Below are positions 30,350-42,900 of a stretch of 64,000 nt of DNA, one piece after another. The notes under the pieces are model-generated. The model was not told the origin of the DNA. It was given only the letters and a program-made list of their open reading frames with translations, and did not search any database. Position 1 is the stretch's first letter. Each line of letters starts with the position of its first letter. The position numbers and the translations under genes are program-made. Source of the stretch: Heterotrichella gracilis (taxonomy: Eukaryota; Sar; Xanthophyceae; Tribonematales; Xanthonemataceae); NCBI GenBank assembly GCA_032358255.1, contig JAULBX010007329.1, positions 1 through 64,000 on the forward strand. Reading direction: 5' to 3'.

Positions 30350-33300
30350 GGGGTGGGGGGTGGGGGGTGCGGGGCCATGCACCGGGGAGGGGAGAGGCAC
30401 TGGGCAGTACTTTACTGCCATGTGCATCTTTTCTTGTACTTTGACACCGCATAGTACAAGGGGAGAGCCACAAGGGTGTACTTTGGAAATTCCTTGGTAA
30501 GCGAGGGCATCCCCATGTGCTGTGCCGTTTAGGTAGCTAGGTGTGAGCTCAAGCAAGTGGTGTGCGTGTATAGGCAATAAGGGCCGGTCGCAATTGTGTT
30601 TGCGATGGTTTCTAAAATACGCCTTTTTATGAAATTAGAGTAGGTCTGTAAGTCAAGAGCTCCCTATTTTTTTTTTTTTTGTGGACCTATATTTTATTTG
30701 GTTGTACTTGTGCGCTGCTGCCCCACAGTTTTATCCTTGCAGGTAATTTTGCTTCAAGGATTACATGGGTACAAATGCCGATCCTCCCTTTTTTTTGTCG
30801 CCAGGGAATGTTGTGCATGCGAATGAGAGCGTTGGGAGAGCTAGTTGGAAATGCAATGTGCCGATGGGCGTCAGCTGACAGCCTATGTTTTGAGGCGCTG
30901 ACCAGGGTAGGTGACACGCCTTGCTATAGAGTGTGCCTGTGAGCACAAAAGAATTGAGAACGGGTTTGCGGTGACACTGTAGACACTTGCTAGGCCACTG
31001 ACAGTCACCAGGCAGGTTGTGGGTGGTGCACAGAGTGTTCTCCATCAACATGGTAAACTTTCTCTAATTTAAAGTGTGTTTTCCGGTACTTGCGCGAGAC
31101 TCGGTGTAATATTATGGAAGTGTGACTGTGGGTGGTTTGCAAAGCTGGGCTGCGTTCACCGTGCCTTTGTTCGTCCCCTTTCTTTCTTTCTTCTTTCTAC
31201 GCGTGTGGCCATGCTTGGCATGGTGCAGATGTGCGGGGATGACATCTGTACCACACCCATGCTCGCCACATACATGGCATCACATCGCACAGTGCACTGT
31301 GCTCAGCTAGCAGCATATCATGATGCCTGCTACCATATGGATCCAGTATTTCACTGGCAGGCAGCGTGAGTTTCAAGTGCAGTGCGGTTAGGGTTAACGG
31401 CTGCTGTAGGGTCGGAACCCTGGACCCCAGCGGCCCATCCCGCAGCGCATGCCATAGAGGGTCGGCACACCAACCAATGCGTTCACCACCGCCGCGTCCA
31501 GACTAACCCCTGTGTGGATGGAGCTCCAAGAAGGCACACTGAGCAACCTGTGGTACTTATTACAACTCTTGTTAAAGGGCAGTGACAGACCCACTGTGGT
31601 GCACTTGCAGTGCATCCATGCCAGTCCCAAGGTGATGGTTGCTCGTGATCACATAGGTTCTAGTGGGGTGGAGAGCCCCGAGGAGTGGTTGTGGCGCGGG
31701 TTTGAAGCCAGTGGCTAGGGTTTCGTCTACTAGTGGCCATAAGGGTCTGGCTCGAGCGGTACAAGCGCTGGACTGCCGGCAAGTCAGGAGGCAGCAGGAA
31801 CGTACCTGTTACTAAGCGGGAATACCAACCGCCCACAGCAAATGCCAATGGTTAACACACTACTACCACAACCACCACTACTTGCAGTTGTGGACAGTGC
31901 CATCTGGCTGGCGTTGCGAGATTTAGCCAATGGGACCCGGCGTGTTGACGGCAACTCTGATACGCCGCGGTGCGCCGCGCCACTTGAGTGGCGATTACGT
32001 ACCCCTCGGCCAGGTCAAGAGGCAAGGAATATATACCTTTGGGGCACAGGGGTGTACACCAGGGCCCAGCCGCCACGCGCTAGGTTAGCATGTGGTGCCA
32101 GGAGCCTGGCGGGAGGCAGGTATCAAACCACAACGTTGAGATTGACACCATGGCATGAGACCGGCATGTCTCTTGCCATGCGCCCCACCGTGACCACCCA
32201 TCGCAAGTCCTGATCTGGACCATTCACCAGAGCCAGCGTCGCATATGCTGCCCAACTGATTGGTTATCGGCAAAGCAGCTACCTTCCTGCCTCTCTCTCG
32301 CAGAGGCGCTTGGGATGCAACTGTACTTGCAAAAACCTCCAAACACCTAGGGTGGCAGCGATCGTGCCACCACCTGTTGTCACCCTGTTGGCAAGGGTGC
32401 AGTGCATAGCTGGAGGTGGCTGGCACACTGGCCGAAGGATTAAGCCCTCAAGAGGCACTGGTAGGGCGCGGTGTATGTAGACCCATACCATCCAGAAAAT
32501 CGAATATTGTTGATATGTGCGGGTTGCTCAATGTGCAAGCCCTGCAGCGTCACTAACCAAGCCAGTGCCACGTCTTGGTGGCCCAGTGGCCTGGGTTGGC
32601 AGACACGGGGCGCTGGGACTTTTCTAGAGCGGCCCTTCAGGTGGGTAATCGGCACAATGAACTGTTCAGTTGTCTAAGCAAGCAGCCAAAACAGGCTGGG
32701 GTTTGGAAGCTACATCGGCTCCCCGCGGAGAAACAGGTTTCACCTCTGCCATGATTACTGATTCATCTACCTGATTAGTCAAGCTGATGATGCCGTATTC
32801 CTGATTTCATATGGTTAAACCCAATTGAATCAACGGGTGGTCAAGATCAGGGCAGATCTTGGAGTGATTGAATGATCATCATTTCAGGGATCAGTTTCTT
32901 GATTAGCCCAATCGGCGACCGCGGCGGCACAACCGGCCGCCGCGGCGGCGGATGGACTGGAAACCTGGCAAGCACGTGGGGCTTCAAAAGTTGTAAGGCC
33001 TACACGCCTACGCAGTACTTCAACGCTGGCTACAGCGTTTAGTCAAGTGGTTCGGTGCAATCGGCTTTGACTTCTATTGGCGTGGCTCACTACGTGCTGC
33101 TTTGGTGCGCTAAACACCATTCACTTGGGGGCATGCTGCTTGGTACCAGACACTTGGGCAGAAAAGAAGGTAAGCTAGGTGACCCCGGATGTTCGTGGTC
33201 CTTTGACGTTGTTCAGGTCCGCATATCGTCAACTGGGCGCAGGACAACACGCGTTAGGAGCCAAGGAACAACCTCCTTTGTAGCAGGATCGCATCCATGA

Positions 33301-34199
33301 GGTGTACTAACTTCGGGTCTAGCATCCCTTTGTTGGCCAGTTGCCATCGCCGTTTCACCTAGACTCCAGTGGTTTGTTTTCAAGAGTACAGCGTAAACGA
33401 CTGCTTGGCTGTGCAATCATGCCAGCTTGCAACGCACGATGACTGTACCCAGCTTCATCAAGGCCAATTCGTGGCTGTCCTGTCGCATGCAATGGCTGTT
33501 GCCAGCTGCCATTACATAATCAGCGGCCCACGGCTCGATCCTGCACCAGCTCGTGTAGATGGGCTGGATTGGGCACGGGCCGCCGCTTGGCGGCCGCGCC
33601 GTTACCCCTCGAGTTGTATGTGATGTGCTTATGTACCGATTCCAAGGGGTACATGGCGGGGCGAAACCGCTTGCACGTGACGGGTTCGATCCCCCCCCCA
33701 CACTGCCCACCTGTTGACCACTCTCGCGGTATCCTTATGTGTATTCCAACATGTTACCGTGCAATCCGCCAAAGCCATGCAGCTCCAGGCGTCCTCAGTA
33801 GCTGCGCTGGTGGCTCCCCCACTGGTACACACCAATCCCCTTTGCAGAAACCCCACCCCCACACCTCACCCACCACACCTTGTGACACCCCTCCCTTGTG
33901 TTGTTGTAGGCTCCCAATAAAGCCTGCCCCAGCAAAACCCCACTCGCAGTGCAAGCCATATCAGCCCTGCAGCTCCAGACCTGCCTCTGCACTGGTACAG
34001 TTTAAATTACCAAACTACCTACAGAAACTGCACCTCAGCCCCCCCTACCCTCGTCAGTACTCCCCACACCCGACTGCAGTGTCTTCCCCTGGTGTGGGAA
34101 TTTTCAACACACAGTGCTGTAAAGGGCCCTGCTCCTCCTAGTGCCGCTTGGACCCTACAAAGGGGTTTTAGCAGTTCAGCATCCCTGCACTCTACTTGG
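30350..34199. other. 3.8-kb intergenic stretch, no supported gene
   Basis: The longest frames (up to ~190 codons) overlap on several frames and match nothing I know. Visible are a T14 run at about 30668, TTTC-rich DNA at 31178-31200, GC-rich palindromic CCGCGGCGG at 32920-32950, and weak pol III-like boxes: TGGCTCGAGCGG at 31750 and GGTTCGATCCC at 33683. No exon echo of a neighbour was recognised. Confidence 0.5.
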
Positions 34200-37100
34200 A
34201 TGGCGGGCCCCGCTATGGGCAGGAATTCGGCGAGGCAAAAGGCACAAACTGTGTTGCTAGTGCTGGCTTTGGTGGCAGGTATGGGCCACCTCACCCTAAA
34301 CCCTAAACCCTGCATTCACGCCACCATAGTACATCCACGCCGCCCTCCATACCATCCTGCTTGCACGTTACCTCCATACAGTTACAACATTTCCATACCA
34401 CCCTGCCTTCACGCCACCTCCGTAATGCTTCCATCCACACCGCCCGCTACAGCAACAACGGCCTGGGGATTTCACTATAGCAATCAGTGGCTGGGGAATC
34501 TTGGGGATCCTTGTCATGCGCTCTGGAAGCTGGGGCATATATGGGTGCCGCACTCCCATGAAAGCTGCATCGTACTCGTGCATGTCGTATCCTGGTCCCA
34601 CCCACCCACCACCTCCAAGCCCCTCCACTGCCTGTGCCACCTTGCCCACACACTGTTTCAGCTGGACCACATTGAAGGATGGGGGTTAACTTGTATGTGC
34701 ACCATTTGACTGCGCCCTCCTTTCATGGCCCTAGAACCCTAAACCCTACAACCCATGTCCCGTGCTGCATGGAGACGATACCAGGAACTCCCGTATACAG
34801 CAAACACACATATTCTTCAGGTTGGATGGAGACTATACCTGAAAAACTTTCAAATATAGCAAGCACGCATAACCATCAGGGTGGATGGACCAACCGGCTC
34901 CTGAGCATATCCATTGCCAAATACAACTGATTTTTCTTAGGAAATATATTCTTGCTTTCTTTAGGAAATATTGTACTGAATGGTTCCATTGCCGCCTGTC
35001 GCAGGGTGCGTATTTGGCGATGGGAACGCGCCATCCCCAAGTGAAATCCTCGTAGACTTTGCGCCAGGGGAGGCGCCCTTAGGCGAAGACCCTTCGCCAC
35101 CCTCCCCCCCACCCCCACCCGCACCCAGCCTCCCCTTGGGGAGTGCGTCCATCACCCCATCCACGCTGGTTAAGAAGCCGCCTGCAGGGTGGTGGGGTCT
35201 GTCCATCGAGCCCTCCTATTTCAAGTAGGGTTTCCTTAACCCTTAACCCAACCCTGCGGTGTAAACCCTACACCCTGTCTCCAAGCTTTCATTAAAGCTT
35301 CCCCCCCCCCCCCCCCCTTCCCCCAAAAACCCTAAATCATCACCCCATCCCTGCTGGTCATGAAGCCGCCCGCGGGGTGGTGGGGTCTGTCAATCGAGCC
35401 CTCCTATTTCAAGCTGGGTTCACTAAACCCTCAACCCTTCACTCAGGGTGCTGCACGCGAAAACCCTACCTGTATAACCCTGACTGGATAAGCCTGATGC
35501 ATAATCCTGGTCAACGTTGGGGGCAAAGGCCACCCGGGGCCGCTCACCATGAACCCTAACCCCTAATCTCAGGGTCCATGAACCCTAAACCCTACACATG
35601 GGCCTCGTCTCCTGACCGGCTTACGGTGCTCACTCATCCCCTTCCCAATCCCAATCCCCAGGTTCCCCCTCACCTCCCAGAAGTTCACTGTGTACATCAA
35701 AACCCTAGCCAGGGCCGCACGCAGGCGCCGCGTGGCGCTCCTCACCAACCCCTTAATCCCTAGGTGTCAGGACAAACCCTATCTTAGGATAAACCTCGGC
35801 CCCTTACCACACCACCGGCTAGCTTGCCTACAAATTCATATGGCTCCCCATCCCCCCCGCAGGTTCCTCCTCAACTCCCAGAAGTTCACTGGTTACATCA
35901 AGACCCTAGCCAGGGCCGCACGCAGGCGCCGCATGATCCTTCGAATCAACGGCCAGTCCTCCGAAATGGCCAAGATCGAATGGACCAAGGCGGATTACAA
36001 GGCTATGAAGACCCTGTGCCTCAAGTACCGGGTGCAGTTCACCATTGGGCTCAACTATCTGCAGGGCGACTTCGCATTCACCTCGAAACAGGTGCGGCCA
36101 ACACCCTGTATCGTATACTCTTAGCTAGGGTATTTGCGTCGTTACCTCAAACCCTACACCGCCAAGATAGTGGGGACCAAAGGCGGATTTCCAGGCTTTG
36201 AAGACCCTGTGCCTCAAGTACCGGGTGCAGTACTTCATAGGGCTAGTACTACTTTGCATTCACCTCGAAACAGGTGCAGAAACACCCGATTACCCTATAT
36301 CCTAAGGTAGGTTTTTGGCGCTGGTGCCCTGGACCCTAAACCCCTGGCTCGGGCATTGGTGTTTGGTATCCAGAACCCTGAACAGGGTGCAGTGCGCAAT
36401 AGGGCCCAACCACCACCTCAAAATAGATGAGGAGTGCACAACACTACCCTTGTTTAGGGCATCGTGGCAAACCCCTACACCCTTAGCTGGGGGGTTGTAT
36501 TGGTATCCTGAGCCCACCCTTCAATTCCCACCATTCCCCCCCTTTTTTAGGTCACCAATGCCCTTTCAAATCTGCCTGGGCACTGCATCAAGGGTAATAA
36601 GATAATAATAGGACCTGTTATTATCTTATTACCCTTGATTGCATCTACTCCTTTGAGCCGGGGTCACCCCATCATTTGAGCCCCACATTTTTTTTAATTT
36701 CCTCCCCCTCAAAGACCGCCATGCTGTCATGGCCCAGCCCACCCAATTAAATCACTTAATTTCCCACATTTCCCCCACGCTTTTAGGTCACCGATGCCCT
36801 TTCCAACCTCCCCAAGCACTGCATCTACTCCTTTGAACTGGGTGCTCAGCCCGATAGGGTGGTCAAGAACGGCAAGATCCCACTCACCACCTGTGACAAA
36901 CCCTCCAAGGGTTTATGGCAGGGCTACCAATCCACCTACATCGACTGGCTGGGAAAGCTGTCGGCAGGTGGGAAAATATAGGAGGAAAACATGACTGTTG
37001 TACAGCATGTAGGGTGCAGTTGTGCTTTCATCGGAAGGGAGTTCGTCCTGTTAAAAATATTATAACTAGGAGGTTCCCTCGAACTCCTGTAAAAACCCTT

Positions 37101-39976
37101 CCCAAGGGTCTGCGGCAGGGCTACCAAGCCACCTACAGCGACTGGCTGGCGCGCCTGTCGGCCTGTGGGGCAGAATGCTGAGGAATGTACAGTGTGTGAG
37201 ATACAGTTGTGTGTTGAAGGGAAGGGAGTTCATCATGCGAAAAGAAACGACACTGAAAACCCTGCATTCTCCGCCCAAAACCCATTCCATCAAACTGACC
37301 CTCGACCCCTTTTGCAGCACCCCCTCACAGGCGCCCAAATTTCAAAAGTGCAGTAACACTTGCCACTCAAATATTCTGGTCCAACATTCCAAAGGTGCCA
37401 ATTGGCAACCTGGGCATGGCACCAAAGAAGCGCAACAGCATCCCCCTGGGGGGGGCAGGCTCAATATCTCCCCAATTTCAAACGCCCTGCAGACTATACC
37501 CTGCACACTCCCAACACAAAACCCTCCCTGAACCCTAAACCCTAGAAATCCCCTTCCGCAGGCCCCCTCACAGGCGCCCAGCTCCTAAAAATGGCCAATG
37601 GCAACGTGGGCATGGTTCTTAAGAAGCGCAACAGAATCCCCCTGGGGGGCCCAGGGTTTACCACCTCGTTGGGAAACCCTATCGAGGAAAACTGCCTCAT
37701 CGGCTTCCTCTCCAGCGCCCAGGTGTACATGCGCCAGTTTGCGGTCGAGTACTTTGGGGTAGTGAGGCGGAGCCAGCTGAATATCGATGTGAGTGGGTGG
37801 ATGGGTGGTGGTGGGTGGTGGCGGTGGTGGTGGTGGGTGGTGTGGCGGTGGTGGTGGGTGGGTAGGATTTGTTGTCTGGGACCTAGGAGTCCCTGTACCT
37901 GTTTAGGGTTCAGGGTTTAGGGTTTGCGGTGGAGTACTTCAAAGTTACCCAGGCACAGCCAGCTGAACATGGATGTGAGTGTGGTGGTGGTGGTGGTGGG
38001 TGGTGGTGGTGGTGGTGGTGGTGGTGGTGTGCATGTGGGTGGATGGGTGGGGTGGCACGCTCTCCATTGCTCAAATGTACCTCGTGCAGATTGTAAGCCG
38101 GTGGGTGGGTGGGTAGGAAGTGCATTGGGGTTGCCAATGTGCAGCCGGCTGAACAGCGACGTGAGTGAGGTGGTGTGTGGGGGGGGGGGGGGGCTGTCTT
38201 CTCCATTGCTCGGAAACACCTCACCACGCACCGCATCAGGCGCCGCTTGGTGGGGTGCACTCGAGCTAGCCGCATACTCATTTTGGCACCATACAGCAAT
38301 GATACAGGCAGGGTGGATGATGCAATTCATGCAATACCGAGAGGAAAATACCCAAGACAAACCCATGTGATTGCACCGAGGTTCTTAAACCTGTTTTCAC
38401 CCCCTGGCCCATAGGCGCTGCTGGCGGATTCCACCCAAGACAACCACAAGCTCATCTTGGCGGAGTACATCAACGATGCAAACGGGGTGGATGGCGCCGG
38501 CAACACGGTCAGCGTTCCCGTGCGCCTCGCCTCTACAGGCTCGGCAGGAAGTGGGGGCACCGCGGGGGTCAGCGACTCGTATGCTGCAGCCCTGTGGGCG
38601 CTTGAGTTCAACATGGCCAACCTCGGCCTGCCCTTCATGAAGGGTGTCAACTGGTACACAGGTGGGCGCAGACCCTAGGGTTTTTAGGGTTCAGGGTGTG
38701 CAAGTGGGTACCATTCCTTTGGTAGGGGTCTAGGGTGTTGGAGGGGTGAGCGACTCGTATGCTGCTGCCCTGTGGGCATTGGAGTTTAACATGGCCAACC
38801 TTGGGTTGCTCTTCATGAAGGGTGTCAACTGGTGCACAGGTGGGTGTTTAGGGTTTAGGTGTAGGCCTAGGAAACCCCGAGGAGCTTGGCGCTAGTGTTT
38901 TATCATGTGGCCCTTAGCCATAGTAAACCCTTGTCCCTGATCCAGGTGGCCCTGACTATCACAATTCAATACACAATACTACAACACAAAACGCCATGTC
39001 TTTAACGACCCCACTGATGCTGGCTACACCCTACACCCTACTCCTGTTGCCCTAATCCTTCAAAAACCCTTGATCCGCCTGCAGGCGGCCCTGATTACAA
39101 CGCCATATTCTATATGTCCCCTGCGGAATCTGGCTACAACATCGCCACCCAAGCCACCTTCTATGCCCAGCTCATGTTCCTAGAGGTGCGGCCAAAACCC
39201 TAGACCTGAACCCTAGACCCTGCACCCTGGCTGAACCCTAGGCCAGCTTGTATAGTATTACCCTTGCTGGACCCTAGACCTTTACGCCCAGCTCATGTTC
39301 CGGGAGGTGCGCTAAAACCCTAGACCTGAACCCTAGACCCTCCCTGTTTGCGCCAAGCACAGGATCCTGGAGGTGCCCGCAAAACCCTTAGCTGAACCCT
39401 AGCTGGACCTCCACCCTGCCTTCTTGCATAGGCAAAACCGAGTATATCCCCCTGGCTACACTGCATCTGAACCCTGGACCACCTAAACCCTGCAGCCTAC
39501 GCCTAAACCCTGCTCCGCTTATGTAGATGATCGGTGGGAGCGGCCAGCTGGTGGGGGTGGACTGGGCCCCCTGGACGTATGACAGCAAGAGCGTGTATGC
39601 AGCCTACGACGACGTCGACAACACAGTGCGTGTTTTGATCAACAACCGCGACGTGACCGTGTACGGCGACACCACCATCACCTTCAACCTGCCCCGGGGA
39701 CTCTCCCTGCCCAACAACGCCACCGTGAAATACCTGACCAATACCGTGGATGTGACGGACAAGGCGCCCCAGATGGCGTATGGGGGCATGGTGGTGAATG
39801 AGGCCTCCGGGGAGCTTATACCCTCAAAAAATCCCAACATTTTGGGGACCCGAATTGTGCCCCTGGTGGATAACACCTACACGGTTTTTTTGACAAATGG
39901 AGGGGCGGCAATGGTGGTGATATATTTGAATGGCCCCATCATCCGTCCAGTGAAGCCTGTTGACCCTAACAGCTAG
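34200..39976 (+). CDS. GH79 (heparanase/beta-glucuronidase-like) secreted protein, 577 aa, 8 exons
   Basis: Exons 34200-34278, 35005-35224, 35863-36091, 36787-36967, 37562-37788, 38415-38661, 39085-39185 and 39527-39976 join in phase. Residues 1-26 are a signal peptide (TVLLVLALVA). A Ser/Pro linker (SPPSPPPPPAPS) precedes WWGLSIEPSYF, the first strand of the GH79 barrel, and then LRINGQSSE. The acid/base region reads FELGAQPD at 192-199, where the family has xExGNEPD, so the expected Glu is Gln197. The presumed nucleophile Glu329 lies in LILAEYIND, followed by GVSDSYAAALWALEFNMANL and GVNWYTGG as in the family. A C-terminal beta-sandwich follows. GH79 enzymes hydrolyse beta-glucuronides in proteoglycans or arabinogalactan proteins; with the acid/base changed, this may be weak, altered or a binding protein. 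The start ATG directly precedes the signal peptide. Confidence 0.82.
35296..35420 (+). repeat. C20 run and echo of GH79 exon 2 end
   Basis: A run of about 20 C (35298-35317) precedes CATCACCCCATCCCTGCTGG, then the GGGTGGTGGGGTCTGTCAAT and CGAGCCCTCCTATTTCAAG blocks, a copy of 35151-35225. The donor GTAGGG is changed to CTGGGT, so this copy cannot splice. Confidence 0.88.
35655..35765 (+). repeat. echo of GH79 exon 3 start
   Basis: CAGGTTCCCCCTCACCTCCC, then AGAAGTTCACTGTGTACATC through AGGGCCGCACGCAGGCGCCG, copies 35861-35932 including the acceptor. Confidence 0.88.
36175..36280 (+). repeat. echo of GH79 exon 3 end
   Basis: AAAGGCGGATTTCCAGGCTT, then TGAAGACCCTGTGCCTCAAG, TACCGGGTGCAGT and CATTCACCTCGAAACAGGTG, copies 35987-36095 with a deletion, donor included. 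Confidence 0.85.
36545..36665 (+). repeat. echo of GH79 exon 4 interrupted by a 51-base palindrome
   Basis: AGGTCACCAATGCCCTTTCA through GGGCACTGCATC, then ATCTACTCCTTTGAGCCGGG, copies 36785-36845. It is broken by a palindrome (36588-36638) whose arms begin TCAAGGGTAATAAG, 25 bases with one mismatch. TGCATC stands on both sides, as a target duplication would. Confidence 0.85.
37065..37170 (+). repeat. echo of GH79 exon 4 end
   Basis: CTTCCCAAGGGTCTGCGGCA, then GGGCTACCAAGCCACCTACA and GCGACTGGCTGGC, copies 36904-36960, continuing past the donor into related intron bases (GAATGCTGAGGAATGT versus GAAAATATAGGAGGA). Confidence 0.8.
37310..37470 (+). repeat. echo of GH79 exon 5 start
   Basis: GCAGCACCCCCTCACAGGCG, then CCAATTGGCAACCTGGGCAT and AAGAAGCGCAACAGCATCCC, copies 37558-37650 with an inserted segment (37350-37395). 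Confidence 0.82.
37790..38195 (+). repeat. GGT-rich tracts with two echoes of GH79 exon 5 end
   Basis: (GGT)n and TGGTGGTGG tracts fill 37800-37862 and 37984-38036, and a G run ends at 38192. Between them GCGGTGGAGTACTTCAAAG, then CAGCCAGCTGAACATGGATG and TGAGTG (37926-37982), and CAGCCGGCTGAACAGCGACG, then TGAGTG (38142-38168), copy the exon end with donor. Confidence 0.85.
38735..38845 (+). repeat. echo of GH79 exon 6 end
   Basis: GGTGAGCGACTCGTATGCTG through AACATGGCCAACCTTGGGTT and GGGTGTCAACTGGTGCACAG, then GTGGGTG, is a ~100-base copy of 38566-38665. Donor and frame are kept; Tyr in GVNWYTG becomes Cys. Confidence 0.9.
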
Positions 39977-42900
39977 GGAGGAAAACCCTTGGGTGGGGTT
40001 TTGTAGAGGGGGAGCGGAATTTGATATTCTGGGGGGATGCGCTAGGGATTGGTGCTTTGCGGTGGGGATGATGCACTGGGTGGATTGCAATGCTATAGAG
40101 GGGCAGGCGACGGGGGCCTGGCGCTTTCAATTGGGTTCCAATGAGGTTTTAATTCTCAAAACTAAAGCTCAAAACCCCTTTTTCTTGTATGTTGCCTTCC
40201 TATTTACATTAGAGACTTGCAGCATTGCACCCAGCTTTGCACAGTTTTATTTTTTCCTGTTGTGCACACCGCCCGCGAGAGCGCCGGCTGTGGTTGTTTA
40301 GGGTTTTGGGGTTTTGGCTGTTGCGCCCGGGGCGGCGTGTGTGGTGTAAACGCTGTTGCCCCATTCCATCCAACTCAGGGTTTAGGGTTTAGGGTTGGGG
40401 TTTAGAGGACCACTATAGCTGCTTGCAAACACTTCGACATTTGCCTTGTGATTTTTGTGGCGTATGCCATGCGCGCATGGGAGTGTGGTGATTGCCAATT
40501 TGTGTCGTTTTCTCAAGCTGGAACTGTCCGTCTGTCGTCAAGCATTCTGCTTTCATACCAGTGATCATCGTTTGTTAATTTTAGTTCAATAAAGGCGTGG
40601 CGCCGTGCATGTTTTAGCCCTTGGCGACACATGCATGCGCACACACATGCGCACTTGCCAATGCCGTTGTCAGTTTGGCCCCTGTGAGCTTGTAGATCAG
40701 ATTATGGCCTGTACTGTTTTACAGTTGACCTTCACAACGGTTGTGAAGACTTCGTGCACCCTTGTTCCTTTTAGAAAGGGGTCGTAGCATTTCCAAGAAC
40801 TTCCCAACCCTTTTTTGCTGCCCAAGCCCCCAGTCCCATGATTAGCATGGGAAACGTTTTTGGCCCGTAGTTGCCAAGATTGAATGTGCACATTCGCACC
40901 TATTTGATTTTGGTCTTTATGATGGATCCATGGTCCTTTGGTTGCATACATCACTAGTAATTATACTATATTGATTGTAATAGATATGACAGTTCGTTCC
41001 CGGGACTCCCGAGCTTCAACTCCAGGTCCTGGACCTGGATCCTAGTGCCCAAACTGGGGCCGCCCAGCAGCAGCCCCTAGCCGCTAGCCTGGGCAGTCTT
41101 GGAGAGGAGTCTTCTTCAAAAGATCCGGACGGCGAAAAAACATGCAACGTTAAACATACATGCCATGGCGGGGCCACCGCGCCGAGCAGCCATCACTGAT
41201 GCAGCACACACACACTCGGTCACTGCTCATGCCACAGACGGTCAGTGACTGGCACGTGATTCACTGAACTTCATGTGAGTCAAAATGGATCAGTGACCTT
41301 GGCCGATCACTGTAATAGTATTAGGCTAATACTACTAGTGGCTAATAGTATTAGTAATTGGCCAAGGCCACTGATCCATTTTTGGCACCATCAACACCCG
41401 CTGTGCCATGCCATTGCCATCCTACGCACCTGGTGGTCCATGAGTCAGTGATATGCCGCAGTACTGCGATGCCGTGTGGGCCACATGTCATGTGGGCCAC
41501 AGTGTGCACAGCTCCGGCAAGCCACCTCAGTGAGTTGGGACACCTCAATTGAATGTAGTAAGATTATTTGCATGCCGCATGCAATAACAGGGCCTTCACT
41601 GCACGCCGGTCGGGCTGGTTTTGGTGAAGGCCTCAAAGTTTGCCTTCATGTCACTTATCATATGGCATGGTGATCACCTGCCAGGGCGGTCCAGCCGTTC
41701 TGGGTTGGGCCCCAGTGGGTGCACGAGCCACCAGCGGTTTTAGGGGTTTCAGTTGTGTAGGCTGCGTAACTCCGTCTCTGTGCACCCCCATATCTCAAAA
41801 ATTCTTTCACTCAGTTAAGTTAAGTATACTTATACATTTAATCCACCTTTACCTTTGATGCTCTGATTGCTATTGCCAGGGGCTAGCTCCTAGTGTGGTT
41901 GCCGACTCAGGCTGATTCCTGAGTTGCAACTTCTTGCTAGCTATTCAAGGTTTTTGCATGCAATGCATGCTGGCATTGATTAAGGCCTGTGCATGACCAG
42001 CCGTTCACAGACTGGCCGGTCAATACGCCTTGTGCGTCCCCTTTCTTTCGTTTCCTTTTTGGTAGTGTCTTACAGCGATAGTGTTACTGATACCATGACG
42101 GAAAACTTCCAAGCAATGCCTGGTTCGTCAGTGGCCAATCAATGTGCCAAACATATCAAACATTACTCAGTATTGATTCAACTCAAATAATTGGCGACTC
42201 GCTGAATGACGGTACCAGGGCTGGGTGGGCATCCATAACAATAGGCATCCATATTGTGGGATTATAAAGCGGTGTGCGTTCAAAAAATGATCAACAAACA
42301 CACCGAGAAAACGCCAAAATGCGCCGGTACATCCAGCCGGGTTCAACTTTTACACACATAGCCACAATGGGCCAACCACCGACTGTCACTTCCTGATAAT
42401 TGTTGTTCGTACTCTAGTGATATAAAAACTCATCCTGCAAGTTGTCAATGAGAGAGACACCCCTGCAAAATACACACGCCCTGCCAGCAGCTAACTTGTT
42501 GAACACCCGTGCCACGGAAATACTGATAAACACCGTGGGCCTATCACCGCCGCAATCTTGAATCAAGATATAACTGACAAAATCTAGAGGTTGATAACAT
42601 TACGCAGCTTCAAAAATTTCCATCGCCAAATAACAGCAATGACATGGCGAGCTTGCGTCCTAGATTGGGATAATTCCGATTATTGAGATCAGTACATCCT
42701 GAGGATATAGTTTAATACGGTGCACTTCAAGTTAAACCGACAGCAAGCAATATAATGCACATACATCCTGTTCGAAATTGAAAAAATTCAAAGGCATCGA
42801 TTGCAGTTCGTGCTGGATATTTGAGTTCAGTACATTGCATAGATACACACTAATTTGATGCACTTGAACCAGCAGCAAGAAACACACACAAAAAGGTTTC

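Noticed and set aside
31842-34141. Reading frames of 100-190 codons in the 30-34 kb gap
   Set aside because: They overlap on several frames, are low in complexity or lack family motifs, and do not join by convincing splice sites.
41281-41387. A complete transposon around the foldback
   Set aside because: No transposase-like frame and no confirmed target duplication were found; only the inverted repeat is visible.
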